Of a stretch of DNA of 64,000 nt, positions 37,786 through 45,881 are shown piece after piece. Within the stretch, counting starts at the first letter, position 1. Every line of letters begins with the position of its first letter. This DNA is from Marispirochaeta sp964554875 (GTDB lineage Bacteria > Spirochaetota > Spirochaetia > JC444 > Marispirochaetaceae). Location of the stretch: NCBI GenBank assembly GCA_964554875.1, contig CAZKQJ010000019.1:18598-82597 (forward strand), written 5' to 3'. Under the pieces are notes generated by a model, which worked only from the letters and a program-made list of their open reading frames with translations, did not search any database and had not been told where the DNA came from. Position numbers and translations under genes: made by a program.

Positions 37786-38580
37786 ATGCGTATTTTTTGC
37801 CTGGTATCCATATTCCTTGTTTTTTTTGGTGCTTCTCTCATGGCTGATGAGGGGGATCTTACTCCTTTTGACGCCATTGCGGAGATCACGGATGCCGGAG
37901 AGAAGGAAGCGGCTCTGCGGGAACGGCTTACAATTATATCGAGCTTGAACGGAAGACTGCTTTTTCTCGAAGATGCTGCCCGGCATGAGCCACTGCGCAG
38001 CGTCGCCGACGGCATTCGAAAAGAACTCCTTCTCTTAAGCGGAAGAACCGAAGAGGCTGAAAAACTCTTGTTGGAATCCGGGAACAGGCAGTCGGAACTC
38101 GGGCTGAGACTGGCGATAAATCATGGGAAAATTCCACTCTCCATGAACAGGGAAGGTGCTGTTGTCCCTGGTCTGGACCTCAGCAGTCTGGAAGAACTGT
38201 CGAATAACAATCCCGGAAGCCCGGAGTATTACGCGGAGCGAAGGGGAATGATTTTTTCCGCCGCCTTTCTTCTCTCTCCCCAGGTACGGATGCATGAAGA
38301 CACGGCCTCCGTCGAAGCGGACCAAAGCGTATTTTCCGGCGGATCGGAGGTATCTGAAGGGATAAGTATCCAGGTCGGGGCCTTTTCCCGGAAGGAAAAC
38401 GCGACGGCGCACCTGGAATACCTCGAGGGCCGGGGAATCAGTGCTGAAATTCTGGCAAGTACACGGCAGGACGGGACAAAGGTCTACAAGACCATTATTT
38501 CAGGAATTCCTCAAAACACTGCCCAGCGTGAATTAATCAGACTCAAGGAAAAAGGGATCGAAGGCTTCATTCTTCGTTGA
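37786..38580 (+). CDS. Secreted SPOR-domain protein
   Basis: The 264-residue product has a signal peptide (1-20, cleavage near LMAD), a helical middle region (about 30-110, weak TPR-like) and a C-terminal SPOR domain (about 192-264, starting SIQVGAFSRKENATAHLEYL). SPOR domains bind glycan-stripped peptidoglycan at division sites, so a role in septation or cell-wall remodelling is likely. The last 14 bp overlap the tail of the opposite-strand pallilysin-like gene. The ribosome-binding site is weak. Confidence 0.82.
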   Translation: MRIFCLVSIFLVFFGASLMADEGDLTPFDAIAEITDAGEKEAALRERLTIISSLNGRLLFLEDAARHEPLRSVADGIRKELLLLSGRTEEAEKLLLESGNRQSELGLRLAINHGKIPLSMNREGAVVPGLDLSSLEELSNNNPGSPEYYAERRGMIFSAAFLLSPQVRMHEDTASVEADQSVFSGGSEVSEGISIQVGAFSRKENATAHLEYLEGRGISAEILASTRQDGTKVYKTIISGIPQNTAQRELIRLKEKGIEGFILR

Positions 38581-40111
38581 TTCCACTCTCCTTTGCCGTA
38601 TCTATGGTCTCTATCTGTTCGTATTGAATAAAGCCCTCATCATCTGGTAAAAATCCACGGACGCCAACCTTGCCGGGAATAAGGTAAACGGTACGGATTA
38701 TCTCCTGTTCACGCTGTTCTTCCAGGTAATCAAGTTTGTAAACACGTCTCTCCTCTATAAGGCCGGCAGTACTGAGAAAAACCAGTTCAAGAATAAGGTT
38801 GCGATTATACCCAGCGCCGGAGTAGTAGAGAGCATAACCGCCGTTTCTTTCTTTCTCACCATCACGGTACTGAAAGCGGGGTTCATCGAACACTATCGAT
38901 ATCCCTGCTTCGTTGGTGAATACTCCGGAAAGATGGAAGGGAAGCTCCTGACTGGTCTTGCGCTCGGGGTAAAAGATGGACTGAACGTTGCCGCTGATCC
39001 TCTGGTATTCTCCGCTCCAGGTATCATTGATATCGCTGGTCCAGATATGGATGTTATGGATGTCCCTTACCGTAATAGACAGCTGTTTGCGGATATACCG
39101 TATAAGATCATTGGCTCCGATTATATAGAGCTGATTATAGTTGGTCCGGTTGGAGGCCTGCCAGATATATTCCTCCTGAACGTCTCCGGAATAATTTGCA
39201 AAAAACCTGCCTTTCGGCTGGAAGTAAAGGACTGAATGACTGACTTTTCCGGAAGCGTCCTGGCTTGTCTTCAGCCATGGGCCCTGCAGAAATGCCTCAA
39301 AATCTCCTTCATTGGAACGGAACAGGCGATTCAATCGTTCGTCCTCGATTCTCTCGCCCCGGACCTGTTCCCGCATAACCTGGGCATAGGAATTCTCCTG
39401 GTATCGCCAGTAGTAGCTCGTCTTTATTAAATCGCTCAGATTGTCAGAGTCTTCATCCTGTTCATAGCTGACGATGGGGAAACTCTTTCCATTCTTTTGT
39501 CCGTTGTAATAGGCCTGTTCACGTTCGATCTGAACAATCTCGATGGAACCCCGAACCGACAGGGAGGATATGGACGAAAAATAAAGTCCGAATCCGCTGG
39601 GACTGATCTCTTTTCTGAATACCCTGAGCAGCTGGTTCCCGTTTTCCGGATCCGTGCCGGTACAGACTATCTCGGGTATATGGTCTCCAACAAGATCGAT
39701 GAAGCTCATGGAAAAGCTCATGGGGTTGGAAATATCGACTTCCGCCTCCCAGGCGGGGAAATAACTGTCTTGAATGGCATCGTAATCGGCCACAAGCAAC
39801 CGGATCGAAGCACCTGAAACGTTCCTCTCCCGGTAAGCAATGATCTGCTCTTCAATCTGGTCAATATCGAGATTTTCGTTGACGATCTGTATGATTTCGC
39901 TGTTTGGGGGCAGATCGATTTTGGGTTGTACCTCGTCTTCCCGGATGGAACCCGTAAAGTCCATGGCCAACTCCTCGGAAGAGCCGCCCCCTGACGGTGT
40001 AACGATAACGGGCTCTGTAGAGACTTCCGAGGCTGCCGGTTCCCTGCTGCAGGAAACCGCAGTAAAAAGAATAAGTACAGTGAGAACGAATAGTACGAGT
40101 CGTTTCTTCAT
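38567..40111 (-). CDS. Pallilysin-like (TP0751-related) lipoprotein without the HEXXH motif
   Basis: The 514-residue product has a lipoprotein signal (lipobox AVSC, Cys21) and a Ser/Glu-rich linker. The region about 272-372 resembles recalled T. pallidum TP0751: FLQGPWLKT, SVLYFQPKGRFF, a run ending IRKQLSITVRD and WSGEYQR align in order with the lipocalin-like domain of pallilysin. The place of the reported HEXXH motif reads IHNIH (351-355), so the metalloprotease residues are not conserved. It is the last gene of the vWA-DHH-pallilysin-like minus-strand cluster. The host-adhesion role known for TP0751 cannot be assumed. Confidence 0.68.
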   Translation of the reverse strand: MKKRLVLFVLTVLILFTAVSCSREPAASEVSTEPVIVTPSGGGSSEELAMDFTGSIREDEVQPKIDLPPNSEIIQIVNENLDIDQIEEQIIAYRERNVSGASIRLLVADYDAIQDSYFPAWEAEVDISNPMSFSMSFIDLVGDHIPEIVCTGTDPENGNQLLRVFRKEISPSGFGLYFSSISSLSVRGSIEIVQIEREQAYYNGQKNGKSFPIVSYEQDEDSDNLSDLIKTSYYWRYQENSYAQVMREQVRGERIEDERLNRLFRSNEGDFEAFLQGPWLKTSQDASGKVSHSVLYFQPKGRFFANYSGDVQEEYIWQASNRTNYNQLYIIGANDLIRYIRKQLSITVRDIHNIHIWTSDINDTWSGEYQRISGNVQSIFYPERKTSQELPFHLSGVFTNEAGISIVFDEPRFQYRDGEKERNGGYALYYSGAGYNRNLILELVFLSTAGLIEERRVYKLDYLEEQREQEIIRTVYLIPGKVGVRGFLPDDEGFIQYEQIETIDTAKESGINEE

Positions 40112-40141
40112 ACGAGCTGGATTGTAGCGTAAAACCGGAGC

Positions 40142-41125
40142 TCAGACAATTGTTCCGGGGAAATATCCGGCAAGGTCCCGGAGAACCATGATCCGGATTT
40201 GCTCCAGGGGATAGGGAGATTTGAATCCCGCAGCGGTACGGTGACCGCCGCCACCGTATTTCTGGGCAATATCTGAAACGTTGATATTCCCCTTTGATCG
40301 AAGGGAGCAGCGTAGCAGCCCCTCATTGTTCTCCTTGAAAAAGAGGCTTACCCGGATCTTTTCAGAATGCAGGGGAATGTTAATCAAGGTGTCCGCCTCT
40401 TCATAGAGGGCCCCTGCTTCGGCTATGCAGTCTTTTCGCATGACCAGCACCGATACCTGCTCGTCGTAATGGAGTTCCAGACTGGAAAGGACCCTGGCAT
40501 GCAACTTAAGGGAAGATACGGAATTGCTTTCGTATATGGCGGTGTACAGATTATAGGGATTGGCACCGGCGAGTACCAGTTTTTCAGCCGCGCTGAAGGT
40601 AAAGGCGCTGGTCTTGGGATAGACGAAGCACCCGGTATCGTAAATTATCCCGGTGTATAAGGCTAATGCAATCTCTCTGGATATGACTATTCCCAGTTCC
40701 GAAAAAATTTTATACAGGATCTCGCAGGTTGAAGAGGCGGATGCCTCGATAAGCCGTCCGCTGCTTATGTCCTTTTCGCTTTCGTGGTGATCGATAATGA
40801 AGTACTCTGCGACATGCGGGAGCAGCTTTTCGGCGACATCTCCGATATTGTGGATGTCATTTGTGTCCAGAATAAGGAGGACTGCTTCCGGGTCCGGTCG
40901 GGTGTTCATTGCATGGACAAGTTCCACCATTTCTGCTCTGTAGAGATACCGGTATTTTTCCGGTGCAGGATCGGAGTTTATGATCCTCACGGTCTTACCA
41001 AGGGAGACGAGGGCATGATACATGGCGACTTCAGCGCCGATTGCGTCCCCGTCAGGGGTTTCATGGCAGGTCAGGTAAAAAACTGTGTAGGTATCAATAA
41101 GCCTCTTGAATGGTAAAAACGCCAT
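40142..41125 (-). CDS. DHH-family phosphoesterase, NrnA-like (nanoRNase/pAp phosphatase)
   Basis: The 327-residue product has the DHH domain motifs HETPDGDAIGAE (about 20-31), LLILDTNDIHNIG, the name-giving FIIDHHESE and YTGIIYDTGCF. The C-terminal DHHA1 motif GGGGHRTAAGF lies near 296. NrnA-type enzymes degrade 2-5 nt RNAs and pAp, and some hydrolyse c-di-AMP products. A PgpH-like enzyme elsewhere in the window makes pApA, which such proteins cleave. It lies between the vWA and pallilysin-like genes with gaps of 17 and 30 bp. Confidence 0.9.
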   Translation of the reverse strand: MAFLPFKRLIDTYTVFYLTCHETPDGDAIGAEVAMYHALVSLGKTVRIINSDPAPEKYRYLYRAEMVELVHAMNTRPDPEAVLLILDTNDIHNIGDVAEKLLPHVAEYFIIDHHESEKDISSGRLIEASASSTCEILYKIFSELGIVISREIALALYTGIIYDTGCFVYPKTSAFTFSAAEKLVLAGANPYNLYTAIYESNSVSSLKLHARVLSSLELHYDEQVSVLVMRKDCIAEAGALYEEADTLINIPLHSEKIRVSLFFKENNEGLLRCSLRSKGNINVSDIAQKYGGGGHRTAAGFKSPYPLEQIRIMVLRDLAGYFPGTIV

Positions 41126-41142
41126 GCTGTGCCCGCTTGTGC

Positions 41143-42591
41143 CTATTTCTTCCGTATGAACGTCAGGCCCTTGTATTTGCCGTAGCGGTCCTTTATCTTC
41201 ATCGGTTTTCCCAGAACATTTCCCCTCAAGGGGCCGCCGAGAAAAAGGTCCTCTTTGTCGGTGCTGATAATCAGTTCATCCCCTTCGCTGTGAAGGGTCG
41301 CCAGGACTTCTCCCACTTTACGGAGTCCCACATCGATACCGCTGATTCCTTCCGAGATATAGAGCTGTTCGTTTCCCGGAAGGCTGATGAATTTCTTTTT
41401 ATCCGAATCATCCCAGTCTATTTCCAGTTCCAGTTTGCGGCCGCCGGAAAAAACTCCCCGGCTGATGAGTATAATCAGCAGGGCTATAAGCATAAGAACC
41501 AGAAGAGCGGCAAGAAGGTACGGCCAGTAACGGGTCATAAATCCCGGTGCCGCGACTTCGGCTGTGAAGATTGCCGGGGTAAAGACGGTCCCTCCGGCGA
41601 AATCCGCCCGTATTTCCACCTCCGTGGACGACAGCCCGGCTGCGGCATCGACAAGAAGGGGTATTTCATATTCCTCTTCGCTCTCCGGCTGCACGGACAG
41701 ACGAACATTCCGGGCCCCTGAATATTCTCTGCCGTCAATGCTCAGGTAGAGAGTGCTGATTCGGATTGTCTGTTCACTTTCATAGCCGTTGCTTTTCAAT
41801 GAAAGCACAAGGCTGCTTTTTCCATCTTCGCTGAAAGCTCCGATCCGCGGCATGCCGCTCACAGTGACTATTCCCAGTAAATCTCTGGTACTTTCCGCCA
41901 GTTTCTCCGTCAGTTTTTCGAGCTCGGTTTCTGATGGTTCTTCCCCCTCCGCAGTGCCGGTTTCTACTTCAGTGTAGGTTCCGCTCAGGGCTTCTGCAAT
42001 TTCTCTGGCGGCACTTTCCAGACCGATCCCCAGAATATGGATTTTCCACCCCTGCTTTTGTATCACCTTGCTGTTCTCCAGAAACTGGTGGTTGAAGCTT
42101 CCGTCGGGGGAGTAGTATTGGCTCTCCGGCGGAGCCTCCTGGATGCCGTCGGTTATCAGCAGCATATACCGTCGACGCTCCCGGTGGTCGTACTGTTTCA
42201 GGGTGTCCTGCAGGCTGTCCAGGGCGTTTCCGATATCGGTAAAGCGGCCATCAGCCATGACACTCCGTATTTCTGCGGTAAGATCTTCACGGTTTTCTCT
42301 GCCGATTTCCTCGGCAAGCAGCAGCTCCGCCTTGCCGTAAAACTGTATGACGAGAAAGAAATCACCGGGAATCAGCGTCTTCTCAATTAGTTCGTCAACA
42401 ACATATTCCCGTACCGCATCTATCTCCTCCACCATGGACAGTGATTTATCGAGTACAAGAAAGACGTCAATATTTTCGTCCCGCTGATCCGCTGACGCCG
42501 CACAGAGCACAAGAAAAGACAGCGCTGCAATAAGGATGGTTTTAATGGAGATATTAGGAATGAGAGAATCATATCTTTCCGCGATTTTCAT
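41143..42591 (-). CDS. vWA-domain membrane protein (TP0750-like position)
   Basis: From the ATG at 42591 (AAGGTG about 9 bases upstream) the product is 482 residues. It has a signal peptide (about 1-35), a von Willebrand A domain (about 44-230) with intact MIDAS DKSLS in VFLVLDKSLSM and TDG in LLITDG, and an Ig-like beta region (about 245-360). A membrane helix (about 375-397) precedes a cytosolic beta-rich tail. Recalled T. pallidum TP0750 is a vWA protein beside TP0751, as here. An alternative GTG at 42603 overlaps the ribosome-binding site. Partner unknown. Confidence 0.8.
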   Translation of the reverse strand: MKIAERYDSLIPNISIKTILIAALSFLVLCAASADQRDENIDVFLVLDKSLSMVEEIDAVREYVVDELIEKTLIPGDFFLVIQFYGKAELLLAEEIGRENREDLTAEIRSVMADGRFTDIGNALDSLQDTLKQYDHRERRRYMLLITDGIQEAPPESQYYSPDGSFNHQFLENSKVIQKQGWKIHILGIGLESAAREIAEALSGTYTEVETGTAEGEEPSETELEKLTEKLAESTRDLLGIVTVSGMPRIGAFSEDGKSSLVLSLKSNGYESEQTIRISTLYLSIDGREYSGARNVRLSVQPESEEEYEIPLLVDAAAGLSSTEVEIRADFAGGTVFTPAIFTAEVAAPGFMTRYWPYLLAALLVLMLIALLIILISRGVFSGGRKLELEIDWDDSDKKKFISLPGNEQLYISEGISGIDVGLRKVGEVLATLHSEGDELIISTDKEDLFLGGPLRGNVLGKPMKIKDRYGKYKGLTFIRKK

Positions 42592-42652
42592 GATATACCA
42601 CACCTTAGCCTCTTTTTTTCAATACTATCACGCGCTGAATCTTAAACATAGC

Positions 42653-42709
42653 GAAAAAAATCAAAAAAAAAAAAAACGTGCTTGATATTTCCGATAGCAT
42701 GTTGATAAT
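42653..42709 (+). promoter_or_regulatory. cfpA promoter with upstream A-tract (UP element-like)
   Basis: TTGATA (42682-42687) and GATAAT (42704-42709) are separated by 16 bases, each 5/6 of consensus. Directly upstream lie A7 (42653-42659) and A14 (42663-42676), in the position of an UP element bound by RNA polymerase alpha subunits. The cfpA ATG follows with AAGGAG at 42730-42735. The 150-bp gap 42592-42741 otherwise holds the start region of the opposite-strand vWA gene. Confidence 0.62.
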
Positions 42710-42741
42710 CTTATAGAGAACAATGATGTAAGGAGAGTCCC

Positions 42742-44784
42742 ATGGGAAGCATAGATCTACCGAAAAGTCCGATGGTGTTTCACCCGGAAAAGCGAAGCGC
42801 GGTGGGTTCACGAAACTCTCTCGCCCAGGAAAGCCGGGATCAACAGGCCGAAGTAGACCGACTTCTCGAGGAAGAAGTCGATAAGGTTATTAACCATGTA
42901 ACCTCGAAACTGCCGAAAGAGGTTCTGGAACGGCTCGATGTTATGGGCGGGCTGAAGGAAAAGGTTTACAACTATTTCAACCAGAACTACCAGAATATGT
43001 TTAACCGTTATATCGTCACCACCGAAGACGAAATGGTTAAAAAGGTCAGGAATTTCATTGACCGGGAGGAGATGAAGGTCCTCACCCGCTACACGCCGAA
43101 GGAGATTGCACAGCTCCTAGACGAAGTGGGAGGTACCGACAGGTTCAATACCGGTGAAATCGAAAAATCCATTGTCAACATGTACGGACACCTGCAGGGC
43201 CACGTCCAGCGGGGTGTTAACGACCTGGAGAACCTGACCAACTCGCTGCTGCGTCAAAAGACCGATGTAGGCGCGTTTATCCGTGGAGAAAACGCCTATT
43301 CCGTTGTTAAATGTGCCTTCAAGGACAACATTTACAAGCCGAAAACGGTTTCGGACGTCAAACTTTCTGTCAATATCCTCGACTCGGAGCTTATCAGCCC
43401 GATTTTCCACTATCAGGTAACCGTTGAATACCTGATCAAGGACCTGATCTCCAAGCATATCATGGACAATATTGACAAGGAGATCGAACAGCTCAAGGAT
43501 CAGCGCATTGATGAAGGTCTGGATGAACTGAACGATTCCGAGATCATCTTCGAGAAGATGAAGCGGGTGGAGAACCACACCTCCGACGACAAGGAGAACC
43601 CCAAGTCGAACCGGTACCGCTACTTTGCGAAGAGCCTGATGGAAAGAATCGAAGGTCTTCGCGCCGAGATTGATCCTGAAGCCTTTGACCAGCTGAATAT
43701 CCGGGAAAACCTGAAAGAGATCATTGATATCGAGAATATCAGGAACCGGGGCTACAATACCGCCATCAACTCGATCACCTCGATTCTGGACACCTCCAAA
43801 ATGGGGTATCAGTACATCGAAAACCTCAAGAACACCCGCGAGCTGATTATCCGGGAGTATGAGGATACCGACGCCAACAACCTGCCGGACGAGCGGTATC
43901 AGATCAAGATGAAGTATTACGACAATGCTCAGCTCATCGAAGAGCGCAAAGCCTACGATGTGATGATCAAGTCCCTGGAGGTTGAGGTTCAGCACATCTG
44001 GGACGTTCTGGATATGGTCTACGAAGACACCAAATTCTGGAAACGCATCTCCGATTTCAATGATCTGGCGGCTATCTACAAGAACAAGATCCGTAAGAAG
44101 ATCAAGGCGAAAACCGGCGACCCCGTCTATGAGGATATCGAAAAAAGCTGGGACGAGATCTCCTTCGTACAGCCTGCCGAGACCCAGGTCGAGAAAATGA
44201 ACCGGACCTACATCTTCGAGAAGGACAAAATCAAGAACCGGCTTATCCTGATGAAGCAGAAGCTGCAGGATATGTACGGCTTCCGGTATCCCGTACAGCG
44301 CCGGGTCATGGAAGACCGGCTGCAGTTCCTGGAAAGGGAATTCAATAAGTTTGATTATATGATCAATCCCTACCATATACAGCCCGGCCTGCTGCTTGAC
44401 GTGGATATCACCTCCATCAAGCGGAAAAAGGCAACCCTGGACGGTATGGCCAACGTTCTGAACGAATTCCTCCACGGTGTGTCCAAAGGATTCCAGGACG
44501 CCGCGTTTGCCGCATTCTCCCGCAGACGTTCCACAGTACGTGAGGACATCGACATGCACTTCTCGTCTTCAGCAGAAGAAGAGGCTGCAGAAACCGGCGG
44601 CGGCATGGCTTATCTCGATATGCTGAATACCGATACAGAGCCTGCCTCTGCTCCCGAGTCTTCCCCCAAGCCCAAGGGCAAAGGCAAGTCCAAAGGTGTT
44701 GTGGATGCCCCCGCCAAGAAAAAGAGCAAACGAGGGCGCCCCCGAAAAAGTAAATCCAAGGATTCCGGACTGACCACTATCTAA
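42742..44784 (+). CDS. cfpA: Cytoplasmic filament protein A, with C-terminal AT-hook tail
   Basis: The 680-residue product matches treponemal CfpA, the subunit of the ribbon-like filaments under the inner membrane, in length (T. pallidum about 678) and in its heptad-rich helical sequence (for example KVYNYFNQNYQNMFNRYIVT, the GTDRFNTGEIEKSIVNMYGH region and many charged coiled-coil stretches). After about residue 600 the sequence becomes low complexity. Residues 643-673 contain 15 Lys/Arg of 31 and the AT-hook core RGRP (664-667). Known T. denticola cfpA mutants have chaining and DNA-segregation defects. It is preceded by a strong ribosome-binding site and followed by a terminator. Confidence 0.93.
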   Translation: MGSIDLPKSPMVFHPEKRSAVGSRNSLAQESRDQQAEVDRLLEEEVDKVINHVTSKLPKEVLERLDVMGGLKEKVYNYFNQNYQNMFNRYIVTTEDEMVKKVRNFIDREEMKVLTRYTPKEIAQLLDEVGGTDRFNTGEIEKSIVNMYGHLQGHVQRGVNDLENLTNSLLRQKTDVGAFIRGENAYSVVKCAFKDNIYKPKTVSDVKLSVNILDSELISPIFHYQVTVEYLIKDLISKHIMDNIDKEIEQLKDQRIDEGLDELNDSEIIFEKMKRVENHTSDDKENPKSNRYRYFAKSLMERIEGLRAEIDPEAFDQLNIRENLKEIIDIENIRNRGYNTAINSITSILDTSKMGYQYIENLKNTRELIIREYEDTDANNLPDERYQIKMKYYDNAQLIEERKAYDVMIKSLEVEVQHIWDVLDMVYEDTKFWKRISDFNDLAAIYKNKIRKKIKAKTGDPVYEDIEKSWDEISFVQPAETQVEKMNRTYIFEKDKIKNRLILMKQKLQDMYGFRYPVQRRVMEDRLQFLEREFNKFDYMINPYHIQPGLLLDVDITSIKRKKATLDGMANVLNEFLHGVSKGFQDAAFAAFSRRRSTVREDIDMHFSSSAEEEAAETGGGMAYLDMLNTDTEPASAPESSPKPKGKGKSKGVVDAPAKKKSKRGRPRKSKSKDSGLTTI

Positions 44785-44797
44785 GCGGTTTGTTGTG

Positions 44798-44826
44798 CCC
44801 CCTCCTCGTGAGGGGGTCTCTTTTTT
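44798..44826 (+). terminator. Intrinsic terminator after cfpA
   Basis: CCCCCTC (44798-44804) pairs with GAGGGGG (44810-44816) around the 5-base loop CTCGT and is followed by TCTCTTTTTT. It lies 14 bp after the cfpA stop and 24 bp before the next start codon, so read-through would set expression of the downstream gene. Confidence 0.85.
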
Positions 44827-44849
44827 CAACTGCGCGAGAGGACAAAAAG

Positions 44850-45857
44850 ATGGGAACATTACCGTACGCTTATGAACATTTTTTTACCCGGGAGGGATTC
44901 AACTCCTCCCTGGGGCATTTTCAGGCTGTAGCCAACATAATCCCGGAAATCCAGCAGAAGAACAATCTTGCGGATCAATTAAACCAGATGATAGGTGAGA
45001 ATACGCTGAACCAGAACCAGCTGGGACCTATCGTCTATGCGCTGCTTGTAGACAAATACGGCTATGCCTGTGATTCATGCAACCTGAAGGAAACCGTGGA
45101 AGCCTTTGACAGTCTTCATGAGGCTGTGGTCGGATGGAATGCTGTTGATCTTGTCATGACATACATCCACCCGGAGCTTGGATATTTGATCGTAAATCCG
45201 AAAAACCGCTCTTACTGGGATTCTGTCGGCACCTTGAGAAAGAACGAAATCGTCACAGTGTATGCAGGCGGAATGGACAAGGGAGTCGATCAGAAAACAG
45301 CCGACAAGGCTGTAGAGACATTTGTTAAATTTTTGAACGGTTCCGCCGGGAAGACTCCGGCGCTGCTGTCGAAGGGATCTTTCAAATACTCACCGCCGAA
45401 GGAAAAAAAAGAAGCAAAAAAAACGACAGCACCAAAGAAGAAAACCGGTACAGTCAGAAAAACCGCCAGTCAGGAAGTCGCTGCTGCAGCTTCACCTCCG
45501 CCCGCCAGAGAGAGCGGAGGGGGTAAAAAGCGCATGACTCCGTTTTACTCTGTTCCTGTTACCAACGAGCTTTTTCACAACGGTAACGTTGAGGCCTGGA
45601 AAAGGATCATCCAGAGTTACCAGGCAAAACATCCCGGTCTCGAGGTGTACATTTTTTATGAAGGCGAACGAATTCATGATATAGCTGCCCTTTTCAAATG
45701 GGGAAAGGTCAAACACGGCAGTACCATTGTTTTTGCGGTTGCCGGAGAAGATATTAAGGATGTGGCGAAACTCCAGCGTTATCTTCGCCAGGGAGCAAGT
45801 CCCAGGTTCGAAGATTTTCTGCGGTTCCCGGTAAATACCGTGCTGAATCTGTTCTAA
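44850..45857 (+). CDS. TP0747-like protein with lysine-rich linker
   Basis: From the ATG at 44850 (AGAGGA 7 bases upstream) the product is 335 residues. Residues 1-175 form a helical N-terminal domain, 181-230 a Lys/Ala/Pro linker (KEKKEAKKTTAPKKKTG) resembling histone H1 tails, and 231-335 a compact alpha/beta domain ending FPVNTVLNLF. An earlier in-frame start at 44790 would lie across the terminator. The position between cfpA and the PPDK-like gene matches recalled T. pallidum TP0747. No known domain is recognised; the basic linker suggests nucleic-acid or filament contact (inference). Confidence 0.75.
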   Translation: MGTLPYAYEHFFTREGFNSSLGHFQAVANIIPEIQQKNNLADQLNQMIGENTLNQNQLGPIVYALLVDKYGYACDSCNLKETVEAFDSLHEAVVGWNAVDLVMTYIHPELGYLIVNPKNRSYWDSVGTLRKNEIVTVYAGGMDKGVDQKTADKAVETFVKFLNGSAGKTPALLSKGSFKYSPPKEKKEAKKTTAPKKKTGTVRKTASQEVAAAASPPPARESGGGKKRMTPFYSVPVTNELFHNGNVEAWKRIIQSYQAKHPGLEVYIFYEGERIHDIAALFKWGKVKHGSTIVFAVAGEDIKDVAKLQRYLRQGASPRFEDFLRFPVNTVLNLF

Positions 45858-45881
45858 TAATGAGCTGAAAGGGGAGAATGT

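Noticed and set aside
43117..44559. 480-residue open frame antisense to cfpA
   Set aside because: It is a shadow of the biased codon use in cfpA; the product has no recognisable domain and no ribosome-binding site is seen.
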